Shown here one piece after another: positions 1 to 12,149 of a stretch of 64,000 nucleotides of DNA. This stretch comes from Parietaria judaica (taxonomy: Eukaryota > Streptophyta > Magnoliopsida > Rosales > Urticaceae). The stretch's first letter is position 1; each line of letters starts with the position of its first letter. The notes beneath the pieces are model-generated. The model saw nothing but the letters and a program-made list of their open reading frames with translations. It had not been told where the DNA came from and did no database searches. Location of the stretch: positions 10,902,056 through 10,966,055 of the forward strand of contig OX940868.1 of assembly GCA_954871525.1 (NCBI GenBank). The letters run 5' to 3'. The translations under genes and the position numbers were made by a program.

Positions 1-368
1 TTATTGTTCTAACAAACTTGTTATTGATAAATATTGCGAGAAAACCTGTTAAGAAAAGCAACTAAGAAAAAATTGCAAGCCCTATACTTACAGCGATGCG
101 TTTATAAATATATCTAAGCAACCATATTTTTATATCAAATCTCAAAATTATTAGCTTAAAGTTTTTTATTTTTTATTTTTTTTGTTATGAAATATGCTTG
201 GAATTGTATTAAACCAGCTTCGCCAATTTCCGTTAATGTGGGGATGTAATTATAAGTGTGATTGCAACTTTGAATCATACGAGATACTTTTGGTTTTCTT
301 GGCGTTATTGTTTTGCTTATAAAATAATTGTTAATTATTATAATAAAGAAGAATTTGTTTGATTGCAG
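1..368. other. Intron or upstream sequence of the EDM2-like gene
   Basis: AT-rich sequence with no open frame that matches the conserved N-terminal half of EDM2-type proteins. It ends in a splice acceptor (ttgattgcag) directly before the first recognisable exon, which starts in the middle of a codon. I therefore read it as intron; the upstream exons are outside the window. Confidence 0.6.
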
Positions 369-3300
369 CTGTGAAGGAAGCTGCCTTAGGTCTTTCCATG
401 CGAATGTTGACGATGATGAGGATTGTGAATCTCTCGGCTTATCCAAGGTGGAAGTGAATGTATGCCAGTGTTCTTTAATTCCGCTCACTATTTTTATATA
501 TTTTTCAATGACCATACTGAAATATGTATTTTTTCAACTGATTATATTTATATGTTTTTATTATTGATAAACTTTTGCAGGCATTGGCGACGCATGAGTT
601 CCTCTGTAAAAATTGCAAATATAAAAAGCACCAGTGCTTCGCATGCGAGAAACTAGGCTCCTCTGATAAGTATGCAGGCGCGAAGGTACAAGTTGTTCCG
701 AAAACTGACTTATGTTTATTATTTTGTAGAAAACATTAAATATATTTAGGAAAAGATTCCCCCTCTAGAAATTTTTTAGTTTGTGCCAATCATTGTGTAA
801 TTAAGAAATATTATTTCCTGGATCAGATACTTATTTAACTTTATTTCTATATCGGTTTAGGTATTTCTCTGTGTCAATGCATCTTGTGGCCAATTCTATC
901 ATCCACATTGTGTTGCAAATATGCTTCATCCGGATAATAAAGATGCCGCTGAAGATCTAGAGAAGAGTATTGCCAACGGGGAATCTTTTACATGTCCCGT
1001 TCATAGGTGCTCTGTTTGCGAAGAAGTGGAAAACAAAAAAGATTCTCAGCTCCAGTTTGCAGTTTTTAGGCGTTGCCCCAAGTCGTATCACCGGAAATGC
1101 TTGCCAAGGTATACATGTGTGTGTGTGTATATATTTGTATTTAGTATTTACTTGCATTTTTTTCTACAACACTCACTTATTGTAGACTTTTAAAAATTAG
1201 TTATCTAATATACAAACTAGTTGTCTAAATTTACCAAGATAAACAGATTTCAATCCCTATGAATAAGGATTTATCGGAGTAAAAAACAGCATTCATTATA
1301 TTACAAATTAGCTATATAATTGACTAAATAACTAATATACACCATCCTCCTTCAGTATCATAGAGGATTGATTTTCGAGTTGGTTGTGTCAGGAAAATTT
1401 GTTTCACAAGCATTGAGGAAGAGGGTATAATTCAAAGGGCTTGGGATGATCTACTGCCGAATCGGATTCTTATTTATTGCTTGTAAGTATTCTTGTGGGA
1501 TTTACATTTTTTTTTTCTTGGGTTTACCATTTATTGAACAATGGCTTTTTCAATTGTTGTTCAGAAAGCACCAGATTGACGAAGATATCGGCATTCCCAT
1601 CAGAAACCATATAAAATTTCCTAGTGTTGAAGACACGAAGAGTGTCATTATGAAAAAGAGAACCGTTTTCGATAAAAGAACAGCCCCTCCTCTCAAACGG
1701 ACTCGGAAATTATCTTCTAGTCAAATTTCAGGAAAGTTGACGTATGGATCATCAAGTATTCCCAAGGTGGTAGAAAAAGTAGATTATGTGGCTAAAACGG
1801 ATCCAAAGACCATACTGGATAATAGTCTCTATGAAGTTCATGGCCTTAAAACTGAAGTGTTGGATCAAGAGGACCAACAAACAGAAGATGATGATCTTAG
1901 TACCGATGCCGAGATTGAGCCTGAGACGCATTTCAGCGGTGGGATAGATGATGACTCGCAGAAGAAGTCTCTTTTCACGAGCTTTGACTCTGACATTTAC
2001 TTTTGAACCATAGTCAAATCGAGATTGAGTTTCTTTGTTTTTTTTCTACAGGGTATTGGATATAATGGAAAGCGTCAAAGCTAAGGTGACTATCGAAGTT
2101 ATTAGATCAAATCGAACACTTCCATCTACTAATTTACTGGAAGATTTTGATGAGAAATTAATCACAGAAGGAAATGTGGAGGAGTCGGTTAATGTACGTT
2201 TAGTTTAAATGAATTTATAGTTAATTTGGTGATATATCTTCATGTGGTAGGTATTTTAATGATGTTCTATGTATATATATAGGCCGTTAGACGAGCTGTA
2301 CGTACATTAGACGAAGGGGCTCGTATTGAAGATGTAGCAGAATTTTGCTCTCGCGCTACTGTTAAGCAGATCCAGAAATGGAAGGTTGGTCTCTCTACGA
2401 AGTTCCATTGTTCAACTTGCGGATCTTATACTTTCTCATAGGGGTAACCGGTTATTATTTTTATTTTTTGAAAAATTGTTTTCAATCTGGTACCCGTAAA
2501 CAATCCGGTTCATAAGAAATTAAACTAAGAATAATAACTTACTAAAAGACAACATTTACAAATCATAATGTTGCTCCGAAGGTAATTTAAAATAACTTGT
2601 TCAAACTCCAAATCATAATATTACTCTAAAGTTAATAAAAATACAGAAAACACTTGAAATAGCTAGTTTCTAAACCGGTATCAGATTCTTACGGTTTCCA
2701 GTGTTGAAACCTATAAAATTCACACCCCAACTTTGTTAGGTAAAAGATTAATATATTATAGGTTTCTTCTTCTTCCAAGCTCTTCTATGAGTGGTTGTTT
2801 GACTTAAGTTTATCCGACACTTGGTCCTGTAAATATGTTCGTAAAATGGTTATTCTATTTTCTTATTCCGCATTGTAAGAACATTGTTAGATTATTCTTT
2901 GCCTGTAGTCCCAGCTCACGCAACATATTGGCCCTTTTCTAATTGGACGGCGCTACACATCCTACGGTCGTCATTTCACAAAGCCAGAGAAAATCCAAGA
3001 GGTATCATAATATATTATTTTTCCATTAGTGTATGCTATTTATCGAACGGCCCTTCGCTTATTAATTAAGAATCTTTTTGTTTTGCAGATTGTCAATAGG
3101 CTCCACTGGTATTTACAAGATGGTGACACGGTTAGACTTTTTTTACATCCTTCATATTTTCCTTTACGTCAAATTGATTTCTTTTCTTTTCATTAGTGAA
3201 ATTTATGCCTTATGTAAATTTTCACTGTCGATTACGTCCATTTGCTAATTTACTCTTTGAACGGACAATCTTCTTTACTAGTATTGTACTGTTGGTGAGT

Positions 3301-4769
3301 TATATGGTTTTATGAACAGTTGGTAGATTTTTCTTGCGGTTCGAACGATTTTAGTGTCTTCATGGATAAAAAGCTCAAAGAAGTGGGAAAAAAGTGCTTT
3401 TTCAGAAACTTTGACATATTTCCACCAAAGGTGATGTTTCGTTACCATCTCTATATTCTTATGCTCAAATTTATCGCCCACAGTCGAGGTTTTGACTTTT
3501 GGGAAGTTTTATTGTTTTTGGTTCTTCGTAGGGCACGTTGGGTGGAAATTAGTGTCCTGTGTCGTGTTCATGTTCGTGCGTATTTATTAGTCGTGTTTGA
3601 AGATAAGACCCAGACGCGGGCTATTTCTTAATCCGTTATCGTGTAGACCTGCTTAGACCCATTTAGCTTATCGTAATACTATAACGCATTAATGAATTCA
3701 TTTTGAACTTAGTTAAGATAAATACATAATATAAGAACCAGTGTCTCGTGTCCCAACCCTGTTGTCTCGTTTCCGGACCCATATTGTCATCCCTAAGCAC
3801 ATAATAAAATATATACATATTATATATGTGTATTATGTGTATGTGTATGTGTCTAATTCCTGTTATATTATTTCTTTGTTCTTCCAGAGAGACTTTAATG
3901 TTCAGATTAGGGACTGGATGGGAGTGAAGCCAGCAGAATTACCAGAAGGGTCAAAATTGGTAATGGGGCTTAATCCGCCTTTTGGAGTGAGAGGAGGTAA
4001 AGCGTGGCAGTTCATCAAAAAAGCCGTCGAGTTTAATCCGAAGCTACTCATCGTAATTGTTCCGCCATAAACCCCGAGGCCAGTGCTTCCATTCATCTTC
4101 ATAATATTTCGTTCCGTTATGATATTTTCTCTGTCTAAAAGGAAACTAACCCTCTGAAATAATTGTACCAGGTTAGATGAGAAGAGAAAGCCTTATAATC
4201 TGATTTGGGAGGATGATGATTTGCTATCGGGAAAGGTAGAAAACGACGTTTTCCGTTTCCACCCTTTTTTTGTTAGTTTATAGTTATGCTCGTGAACTTG
4301 CTGTTTTATAATCGCAGTATCTCCTCCGAACTTGTATATTCTAGCAATTTCGAGTCACGTGCAATGAGCAGCTCCTGTTAACGAATAAACTTTCATTTTC
4401 CAATGACTCGAATTTTTTTCAAAATCATCAAACTATACAACAATCGGAGGGGAAATACAAATGGTTTTAGTTTGCAAATTCGGAAAAAAAATTTGGACAA
4501 CTCAGTAAATCGAGGGGCATAATTTGTGAAGCGTTTTTTTTATTATTTTTTTTTTCTCGCTTAGTCGGGAGCGCTACAATATTTAGTATTTTTACCCCTT
4601 CATTATTGCGTTGCAGGCATTTTATTTGCCAGGATCCATCAACGTGAGTGACGAGCAAATGGATCAATGGTGCACAACGCCGCCATTGCTCTACTTATGG
4701 AGCCACCGGGATTGGTCCACTAGGCACCGAAATATCGCCAAAGTCCAAGGCCATATCTCGAAAACCTAG
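369..4769 (+). pseudogene. EDM2-like: EDM2-like PHD-finger / methyltransferase-like gene, 3' part, with disabling changes
   Basis: The EDM2 family (ENHANCED DOWNY MILDEW 2) comprises nuclear proteins with atypical PHD fingers and a methyltransferase-like C-terminal domain; in Arabidopsis EDM2 affects H3K9 methylation, intronic transposon silencing, RPP7 expression and flowering. Exons read from splice sites and phase: 369-459, 581-685, 861-1108, 1393-1482, 1565 to about 1966, 2052-2193, 2283-2384, 2909-3001, 3089-3130, 3320-3430, 3888-4078, 4172-4235, 4617-4769. The first three carry Cys/His pairs of PHD-type zinc fingers (CKNCKYKKHQCFAC, then CGQFYHPHC and CPVHRCSVCEE). Exons from 2909 give RRYTSYGRHFTK, LHWYLQDGDT, LVDFSCGSNDF and the MGLNPPFG motif (AAT of NPPF at 3972) of the methyltransferase-like domain. 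Defects: TAA at 4068-4070 where the family has Glu after IVPP, cutting off about 75 residues; the donor of that exon is AG|GC instead of AG|GT; and the exon starting at 1565 runs into TGA at 2004 with no good donor (only a weak in-phase AA|GT at 1966/1967). A truncated but expressed allele cannot be excluded. Confidence 0.85.
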
Positions 4770-6460
4770 CCTAATGGAATAATCCGATTTAAAGACCGCC
4801 ATGAGGTCGCTGATATTCCACTGAACGTGTAGATGAAGCACAACTCAACGATGACAAACGATCCCGAGTCCCAATCATATAAAAATCTATAAACTAGTGA
4901 TAATCTGTTACCGGTAAACTGTCAAAAGTGTAAATTGAATTTTGGTTTAAATCGACTCTTTTTTATCGAATGTATATGTGTATATATACAGATTAGTGTA
5001 ATCGACTCGTCTATTATCTACGTATGCGGATTTAGCTCATGTAATGCAATTTAATTCTTAAAATCTTTAAACGACAGACAGTTTATTACAACTTCAAATA
5101 ACTTGTAAATAGCGTGGATATCAGCGAAAATACTAATGTTTTTGCATGAATGCTGTGAAAGTTTTTTATTTTTTCGGCAAAGTTCTCATTATTGTATGGT
5201 GTAAGTTTTTTATATATATATATATATATGTGTATATATATATATATTTATATGTATATATATTTCGGCGCACAAGCTCCTAATGTTTATCATACGTTGA
5301 GAGAACTAAATTTTTATTTTCTACAACGAAAGTTTTCAATCTCAATAGTTTTTTTTCACATTAAATTCTATTCATATTATAAACAAAAAAAGGAAAAATT
5401 GATATCGATACTTAATGTCTTTATTTTGTAAGTTATATTACATTTTAGTATTAAATTAAACTAGTTGATTATGTCAAATTTAGCCTTTTTGTTTTTAATA
5501 TGGCTGGAACTTAATGGAAAAGGAAAAATGACAGACATCAGAATTTTTTGCAGCGGGTTTTTCTTTTTTCGCCACCGTTAAATGAGAATATTTAAGAATT
5601 TTTGCCCCTATATATCGATGAGGATTTATATTTTATAGTGGAAGATAAAAGGAAAAAGTGCTAACTCTAAAGAGAGAGAAGCTGGTAAGAAGACAGGCGA
5701 CGAGAGAATAATCGACGAGATGAAGCGATGAGACGAGGCAGCAAGGAAATGCAAGCAATGAAAGGAAGGTGATAAAGGCGACAAGACCGTTACTCAAAGG
5801 ATTAATGACGGCAATTTCTAGCCGTTTATTTTATGTAATAAAATCGATATTATGACAATTATGAGATAGCTAAACACAAATGTAACCACTTATTTATGAG
5901 AATAAATAAGTATCTTATGAAGAGGCTCTGTAAATAATGAGCTTAGGGAAGGAAAAAAGGGGACGAAAGAATGTTGTATTTCACTCAAGTTTATACAAGA
6001 AAATACTTCTCAAACACATTTTCTCTCTTCTTCGACCATCTTCGTTTGCGTGATTGGTTTTAACGAAATACAAAGTAAACTATAAACGAAATTACACTAC
6101 ATGTAGCTCTCCATGATTGTTGTGATGATTTTTCGCCACCATAATAATCTTTATTATTTTGCTTTTTAAAAAAATTACATTAACTTTTTAATGCAATCAT
6201 GTTATAATCACACACTTTTCTTTAATTTATCGAGGGACAAACGTACGAAATGGAGAGAAATAAAATAGCAAATATTTAAAATTTAGATTATGAAGAAAAA
6301 AATAAATAAATTTACGCCATAATAAAAAAAAATTAAAATATTGAACATTAAAAACTTACGTTACGTTGCTAGTAATCCTTAATTATACGATTTATACCAC
6401 ACTGCAATTGAAGATGTTAAAGTTTCCTTATAATATCACACTTCGAGAGAGAGAGAGAGA
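4770..6460. other. Intergenic region between EDM2-like gene and P450
   Basis: The two genes converge, so this holds both 3' ends. It is AT-rich with no convincing coding frame. It contains a TA microsatellite (5210-5264), a purine-rich stretch with many GA and AAG words (about 5638-5790), and a short GA run at 6443-6460 right behind the P450 stop codon. No repeat family or RNA gene was recognised. Confidence 0.7.
5210..5264. repeat. TA/TG microsatellite
   Basis: Alternating TA, interrupted by TGTGTA and TTTATATG. The open frame that crosses it codes only for a Tyr/Ile string and is a by-product of the repeat. Confidence 0.9.
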
Positions 6461-7065
6461 CTATCTTGGCCTCATAACAATGGTGAGAGGCTTCAATAGA
6501 GTCAAGCTGAACTGACCAAACGTCTCTGTGGTATCAATCTTCTCCTTCCCCGCGGGAACCAAGAAGTCGAAATTCTGCACCAAACGCCCCAAAGTGATGC
6601 AGAAGATCGGAAAAGCAACGACGGTGCCGGGGCAGCTTCTTCTTCCGGCGCCGAAAGGGATGTACCGCAAGTCGCTGCCGTTGATCTCGACGTGCGACTC
6701 CTCCTCCAGGAACCTCTCCGGACGGAACTCCTCGGGGCACTTCCAGTGTTTGAGGTTGTTGGCAAGCCACCACGCGTTGACGGTGACCCGGCTCCCAGCC
6801 GGGATGTCGAAGCCTCCGAGTTTAGCATCGTCTGCGTTCTTGTGCGGGGCGAGGAGGATCGCCAAGTGGCGGCGGAGGATCTCCTTGACGACGGCCCGGA
6901 GATAGGGAAGCCTATGCAGGTCGGGCTCGGTGATCTGGACGCCGGGGCCCAAGGCACCGTCCAGCTCGAGCTGGAGCTTCTTGAAGACTCTCGGGTGGTT
7001 CGCGAGCTCCGCCACGCCCCACTCGATACCACCCGTCAGCGCATCGATTCCTGAGCCAAAAATTT

Positions 7066-7106
<41 letters not shown>

Positions 7107-9739
7107 TCATGTCAACGTATAATCTACGAATTGACACACAATTTTCCCGGCGGTAAATTATCATCGATATTTACCAGCCAATTATCGCCGATATCTTTTG
7201 ACAATGCAAAAATGGTCAGGTAAAAGTCTCAATACTTCACCCTGCACATTCTCTTGGTTTTTTCCGCGAGTTTAATTTGTTGCGAGTAAAAACGTACCGG
7301 CGGTATTCATGTTCTCCGTGAAGTGAAGCACGTTGTTTCTCGTGATTTCGCCGTTCTTCTCTGCTTCTAATAAGTGGTCTATGCCTGCCTTTCCCAAAGT
7401 CGTCTCCTTTCTACATAATTAAGTATATAAATTACGTAGTTTTTCACTCTCTAAATTACTACTAGCATATTTGTTACTTTCTATTTTTGTCTATTAGGTT
7501 ACCCTTTTGATCTTATGTTGTCACTCCGTCAAATTATCGTAATATTATACCTCCAAAGGGTCAAATAGAGACAAAAAAAAAGAAAACAAAATCGATGACT
7601 CTGCAAGGACAAAAATATAATTATCAAAGTATACATAAAGACAAAAATTCAAAATATAAGGATTATATAAGGACAAATAAAAAAAAATAGACAAAGTTCT
7701 AGATAACTTTTGTGTAAAAAAAATTACTAAATTAAAGTTTTAATATATCACAATTTTTACCCCCTTTTAATATGAAGTATAGATTTAAGTTCCAAATTTT
7801 AAGATTTCATCAAAACAAAAATAAAGGATTACATGGAGACAGCAGACAGGTATACAAAATGAGAGACATTCTCTAACATTAATCCTATAAACTAGTAAAC
7901 GTATACATGTATAATAGCAGATCAGAATGGTTTCTTAAAATTTAGAATGCCCATAATTATAAATTAATTTGTACATTTAGTTGGCCAATATTACATTGTA
8001 TTTTATCTAGCTCTTTTTTATATATCAAATTATTAGTAAAGAACGAATTTTCTGGCGTTTTAAATCAATATTAATTTATTATATGTAAATATAAAATATT
8101 GGAATCATATTCAGATAATATCATATAAAATATTTACTCCTATAATGGAAATATATTATCAATTGTAGCAGTATAATTAATAATCTATTGTTATCGTATG
8201 TATGGCGGCATATATCCTTTTTCTCACTACCGAAAATCTGAGTATTTATCATTTTTTACGGTCGAAGTTCTAAATGTTTATTATTTTATTTCTTTCTAAA
8301 GTTTTATCCAAAATTTAGATGAGTCTTTAAGTTTTACACGCGCCATTTTCGAAAAGAGAAATTTTTTTGTTAACCACGCATCTAAAATTCTATCAAAACA
8401 ATTGTCAAATTGAATGAAATTTGGTGAGAAGTAAAATAATGAATATTAAAAAGGTTAAGGTATAATGAATAATAAGGATTGATACCTCTCTTGGACAAAG
8501 AAATCATAGAGATCAAGCCTCTTCTGAGACACCTCTTTGCAGATCTTCAAGTAGCCTCTCATGAAGGGTCTCAAAATAGGAACAAAATCACCATAGTTGT
8601 ACCCAAAGCTCTGAGCCAACATGTTTCGCTTCCTATTCAAACCGTAAAGCTTCGAAAACAGCGGATCATCGACGCTCTCGAATCTCCGGCCGAACATCAT
8701 CCGGTAAATGATGTTGTGCATCCACAGCTGAAGCCTCAACCTGAGCTGCACGCCTTCCGGCGAGGCACTTCTCAGCCCGTCAACAAGCGCTGCAGCCTCA
8801 TCTTCCCACCCTAGCCGGTGCTCAGCCACGGCCTTGTTTGTGAAGAAGGGGACGGTCGTTATCCGTCGCATCTTGCGCCAGTGCTCCCCGTAGTCCGCGA
8901 AGGCCATGTCCTGTCCTTTTCCGGTGAATATTTCGTAGGCTACGTTCCGAGTCCGGGAGCCGAACTCGACGCCTTGCGTGACAAGGACCTGGTGGATTAA
9001 TTTGAATGGTAATCACATTCGTTTTTTTTTTTCTCCTTCGCCCGACCCGTTCCGTAACTTTGCGATGCTACGTAAATTTATTGAAATAGGCGTTTTAGGA
9101 ATTAATTAATTTAATTTCTTTTTTATGCGTTTTTATTTACATACACCCCTCCGGCTATATATATTATAGATATTTGTAACTCTATTTACGATCACAATAA
9201 ATTATTTAATGCAATTTTTTTTTTCTCAAATTAGATTCTTACGTAAAAATTTTGTGTCAATATATGTTTTAACGTTCTTTTGCGCTTGACTTGTAGCATA
9301 TCATTAGATAGTTATAGAATATATAAAAAACCTAAATCATAATTCCATAAAAATAAAATATACTATGTCTATATAGAATTATTGTCTCAATCTATCTCAA
9401 ATTTGTTTTCAACACCTTAATTTATGAAGGTATATATGTGCGATAAAGATTTAACTGGACCTCTTTTGCAAGTTCCGGCGAGGACACGACCACCACATTG
9501 CGTGTCCCCATGCGGAGGAGAAAGACGTCGCCGAGCTTCCGGGCCAGAGTGATGAAGACTTGGGGGTGGAGGCTGTTGCCCAATTGGAGCCAGTTTCCGA
9601 ACACCGGAAGCCGGATCGGACTGGGAGGGAGCTTCATCCGCTTGCGGAGGTATTTCGAACCTGCTACGAAAGCGAGAATGGCAAGGAGTAGGGGCAAAAG
9701 GGTCTTCTCCATGAGAAACAAATTGATCATCTCATCCAT
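6461..9739 (-). CDS. CYP73A-like: CYP73-like cytochrome P450 (divergent cinnamate 4-hydroxylase homologue), four exons
   Basis: CYP73 enzymes are ER-anchored monooxygenases that turn trans-cinnamate into p-coumarate. Exons on the minus strand: 9739-9461, 8988-8486, 7410-7298, 7050-6461; all junctions are GT-AG with matching phases and give 1,485 nt (494 residues, family about 505). Seen in order: N-terminal hydrophobic anchor (residues about 5-30), KLPPSPIRLPVFGNW hinge, GVEFGSRTRNV, HWRKMRR of the C-helix (W130, R134), NYGDFVPILRPFMRGYLK, ExxR (E355, R358), PERF (409-412) and the haem loop PFGAGRRSCPG (Cys438). Oddities: the I-helix reads AGIDAL at 298-303, so the usual oxygen-activating Thr is Ala302; the segment after ExxR (RRHLAILLAPHKN) is one residue shorter than in CYP73 and changed within substrate-recognition site 5; and the intron after AKE (residue 93) is additional to the usual two CYP73 introns. 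No stop or frameshift, so probably functional but possibly with another substrate. ATG at 9739 was taken as first in frame; Met4 and Met10 are alternatives. Confidence 0.9.
7066..7105. repeat. TA microsatellite in P450 intron 3
   Basis: A run of TATATA within the 247-bp intron between exons 3 and 4 of the P450, close to its acceptor. Length changes here could affect splicing. Confidence 0.85.
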
Positions 9740-9801
9740 GTTGTGTTGTTTCGTATGGGAATTCGAATTGCTTGAATAATTGCAGTGGTAAGATTAGACA
9801 C

Positions 9802-9810
9802 TTATATAAA
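9802..9810 (-). promoter_or_regulatory. Likely TATA box of the P450 gene
   Basis: On the minus strand the sequence reads TTTATATAAG about 65-70 nt before the ATG at 9739, which implies a 5' leader of roughly 35-40 nt. Spacing and sequence fit a plant TATA box. No experimental support. Confidence 0.55.
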
Positions 9811-9966
9811 ATGTCATATATCAACTTGAGATTAATATAATTATTTACATATTTGTGTAATGATTCGTTTAAATTTTTTAATGTAATAGTAATAAGTTAA
9901 TTATAGGGTTGGTGAATGATGATGAGTGATATTTTATACTGCAACACCATCAGTACAATGGAAAAG

Positions 9967-10000
<34 letters not shown>

Positions 10001-10881
10001 ATAGATATAATAAATAAATTAATAAGCATGTTTAAGTTATTTTATAACCTTTTTATTATTGAAATTCTTTAAAAGTTTTGGGCAATCGTCTAATTTTTTT
10101 TATGAACAAGACCTGCCGCTTATGTCAGCATTAATAAAGATAACTCCACTTGTAATATTTCACGATACATGTATATATTATATATATGTAAAGATGACGA
10201 TGATTTTGGGAAGGAGTTATTTAATCCAAAGTTCAGGTTATTGTTTTGGCCAATAAATCCGTTGTCGTTATCGATGGATTTATCATTTAGTAACAGATTT
10301 ATCGATGTAAAAGATAAAAAAAATCTCAGGTTATCGTTATCACTAATGAACTGAACTTAGTTGCCTTCCCGCGCGCAACAAACTTATAAAAAATTATCGA
10401 TGAATTAATCGGTTATCAATTAAAAAGATATAAAATATTTGTATGCATATTTATACTCGATTTTTATACAGTGTCCAAAATATACCAACATAATAGAATA
10501 TAATAATATGTTTTAAACCAACTAATATAAGTAAACAAAGTCTCAAACATAACATAAAGACAATAATTTTACTGGAAGGTAATATCATTTCCCTCCCTCA
10601 AATAGGTACAATGTGTCCTTGGACGTCTTTATCATCTTCATATAAGGATAACTCAACCAAAATTTTGAATTTTCTGAAAAAATCCGTCGATTATCAACAA
10701 TATATACTGGTTTTATTGTGAATACCTGGCATATAAAAAGTGATAGTGGCTTGGGAAATTCGTGATCCACGTAGATATTTAAGGTTGACTTAATGAGTAT
10801 CCACACTGCGATTGAAAACGAAATAAGAACGGGTATGTTTTATCGTTTAAGGATTTGGATGTTTATGTGCTTCAATGGCAA
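9811..10881. repeat. Intergenic region with inverted fragment of the CGATAA repeat
   Basis: No gene is visible. A TA microsatellite lies at 9967-10002. From about 10190 to 10420 the sequence (ATCGATGGATTTATC, GAATTAATCGGTTATC) resembles, in inverted orientation, the end of the CGATAA-rich repeat that follows. The remainder is AT-rich; a similar AACATAACATAAA tail occurs at 10545-10560 and at 46840-46855. Confidence 0.5.
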
Positions 10882-12149
10882 GGAATCGATCGAAAATCGA
10901 GCTGAAAACCATTTTTCGGTAACTTATCTCCTCTAATCGTTGTCGTTTTATATTTATCGTAATTTTTCAATTCGAAAAGCAAGCTCTACTTATCTCTCAA
11001 ACTTATCAAGTGTATTATTTTTGAAAAGTTAGGGACTTTTCGGACAAAAACGATAAGTCGACTCTAGTATAAAATTTTCTTTTTTCGCGGCAAGAGTTCC
11101 AACTTCTTTTAATTTTTGGATTTAGAGGTACTTTTTAAGGCTTTTTTAGTGGATCTTGAGTGTTTTGAAGTTTAAATGTTGTATACGTACGAATCATGTC
11201 AAATTTTCACAGTTTTATTCTATATTTGTAGTAGTTACTTAGAAAGGTATTAGGTTGAATGAAAGTTAAGCTTTGAGTTTCACGTTAGTTTAATTCACAT
11301 TAGAGATTTTGAATCAAATGTTGTTGATTTTTTTTATATATGTTTATAGTGAAATATAGATGAATTAAGATGGTTTGTGTTATTTGTGTTATTTTTTTTT
11401 CTTTTTTTTTTTTGTGCAGATTTGGGTTATATATAGGGTTTATGCGAATTGTTTCTAGCTGCGACAAAAGTATCTATTTTCTGAAAAATGGTGAATTTGA
11501 GATATATTTTATATTTTTTTATTATATAATTTTGTAACATTGTATATAATTAGGAAACTGTGAGTTTGACATAATTATTTTTATAATTTGATGTTTTCCT
11601 GAATTGTAACCATGGTACGGCAAAAGTACATATTTTTTTAGAAATTGGTTATAAGTTGAGCTAGTTAATCGACTTTTTGATGTAAAATAATTTTATAACA
11701 TTTTATATAATTTATAAAAATGTGAGGTTGAAATACTGTTTTTAGTAATTTGACGTTTTCCCGAATTGTGACTTTATTGCGGAAAAAAGTATATGTTTTT
11801 TTTTTGAAAATTGGTTAAATTGAGCTATTTCTTCGATTTTTTTATGTAATTTCATTTTGTATTATTGCATATAATTTTGAAATTGTGATTTTGACATAAT
11901 TTATTTTATAATTTGATGTTTTTCAATTATTGCGAAAAAATACATTTAGTATTTTATGTATGAAAATATTTATAAGTATTCCATCGATAAATCAATCGAT
12001 AACCGATTAATCCATCGTTAAGTTCGATAAGCTTCGATAACCGCAAACGATAAATTTTATATATTTTCCATTGATAAATTCATAGGCAAACGATTAGTCC
12101 GTCGATAACAGTAAACGATTTATCGGCAAAAACGCCATTCAAATCCTTG
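10882..12149 (+). repeat. CGATAA-rich dispersed repeat, copy 1
   Basis: About 1.27 kb that is repeated in the same orientation at 45086-46346. Both copies share AACTTATCTCCTCTAATCG near the start, GTGGATCTTGAGTGTTTTGA in the first third, a long T-rich middle with periodic TTGCGGCAAAAGTA words, and a right end dense in CGATAA/TTATCG ending ATTCAAATCCTTG. No coding potential. I infer a non-autonomous DNA transposon, but ends and target duplication are not certain. Confidence 0.65.

Noticed and set aside
5192..5431. Frame with a Tyr/Ile repeat
   Set aside because: Product of the TA microsatellite.
6528..7054. Open frames on the plus strand opposite the last P450 exon (up to 125 codons)
   Set aside because: They mirror the GC-rich coding sequence of the P450 exon and have no family features; antisense shadows.
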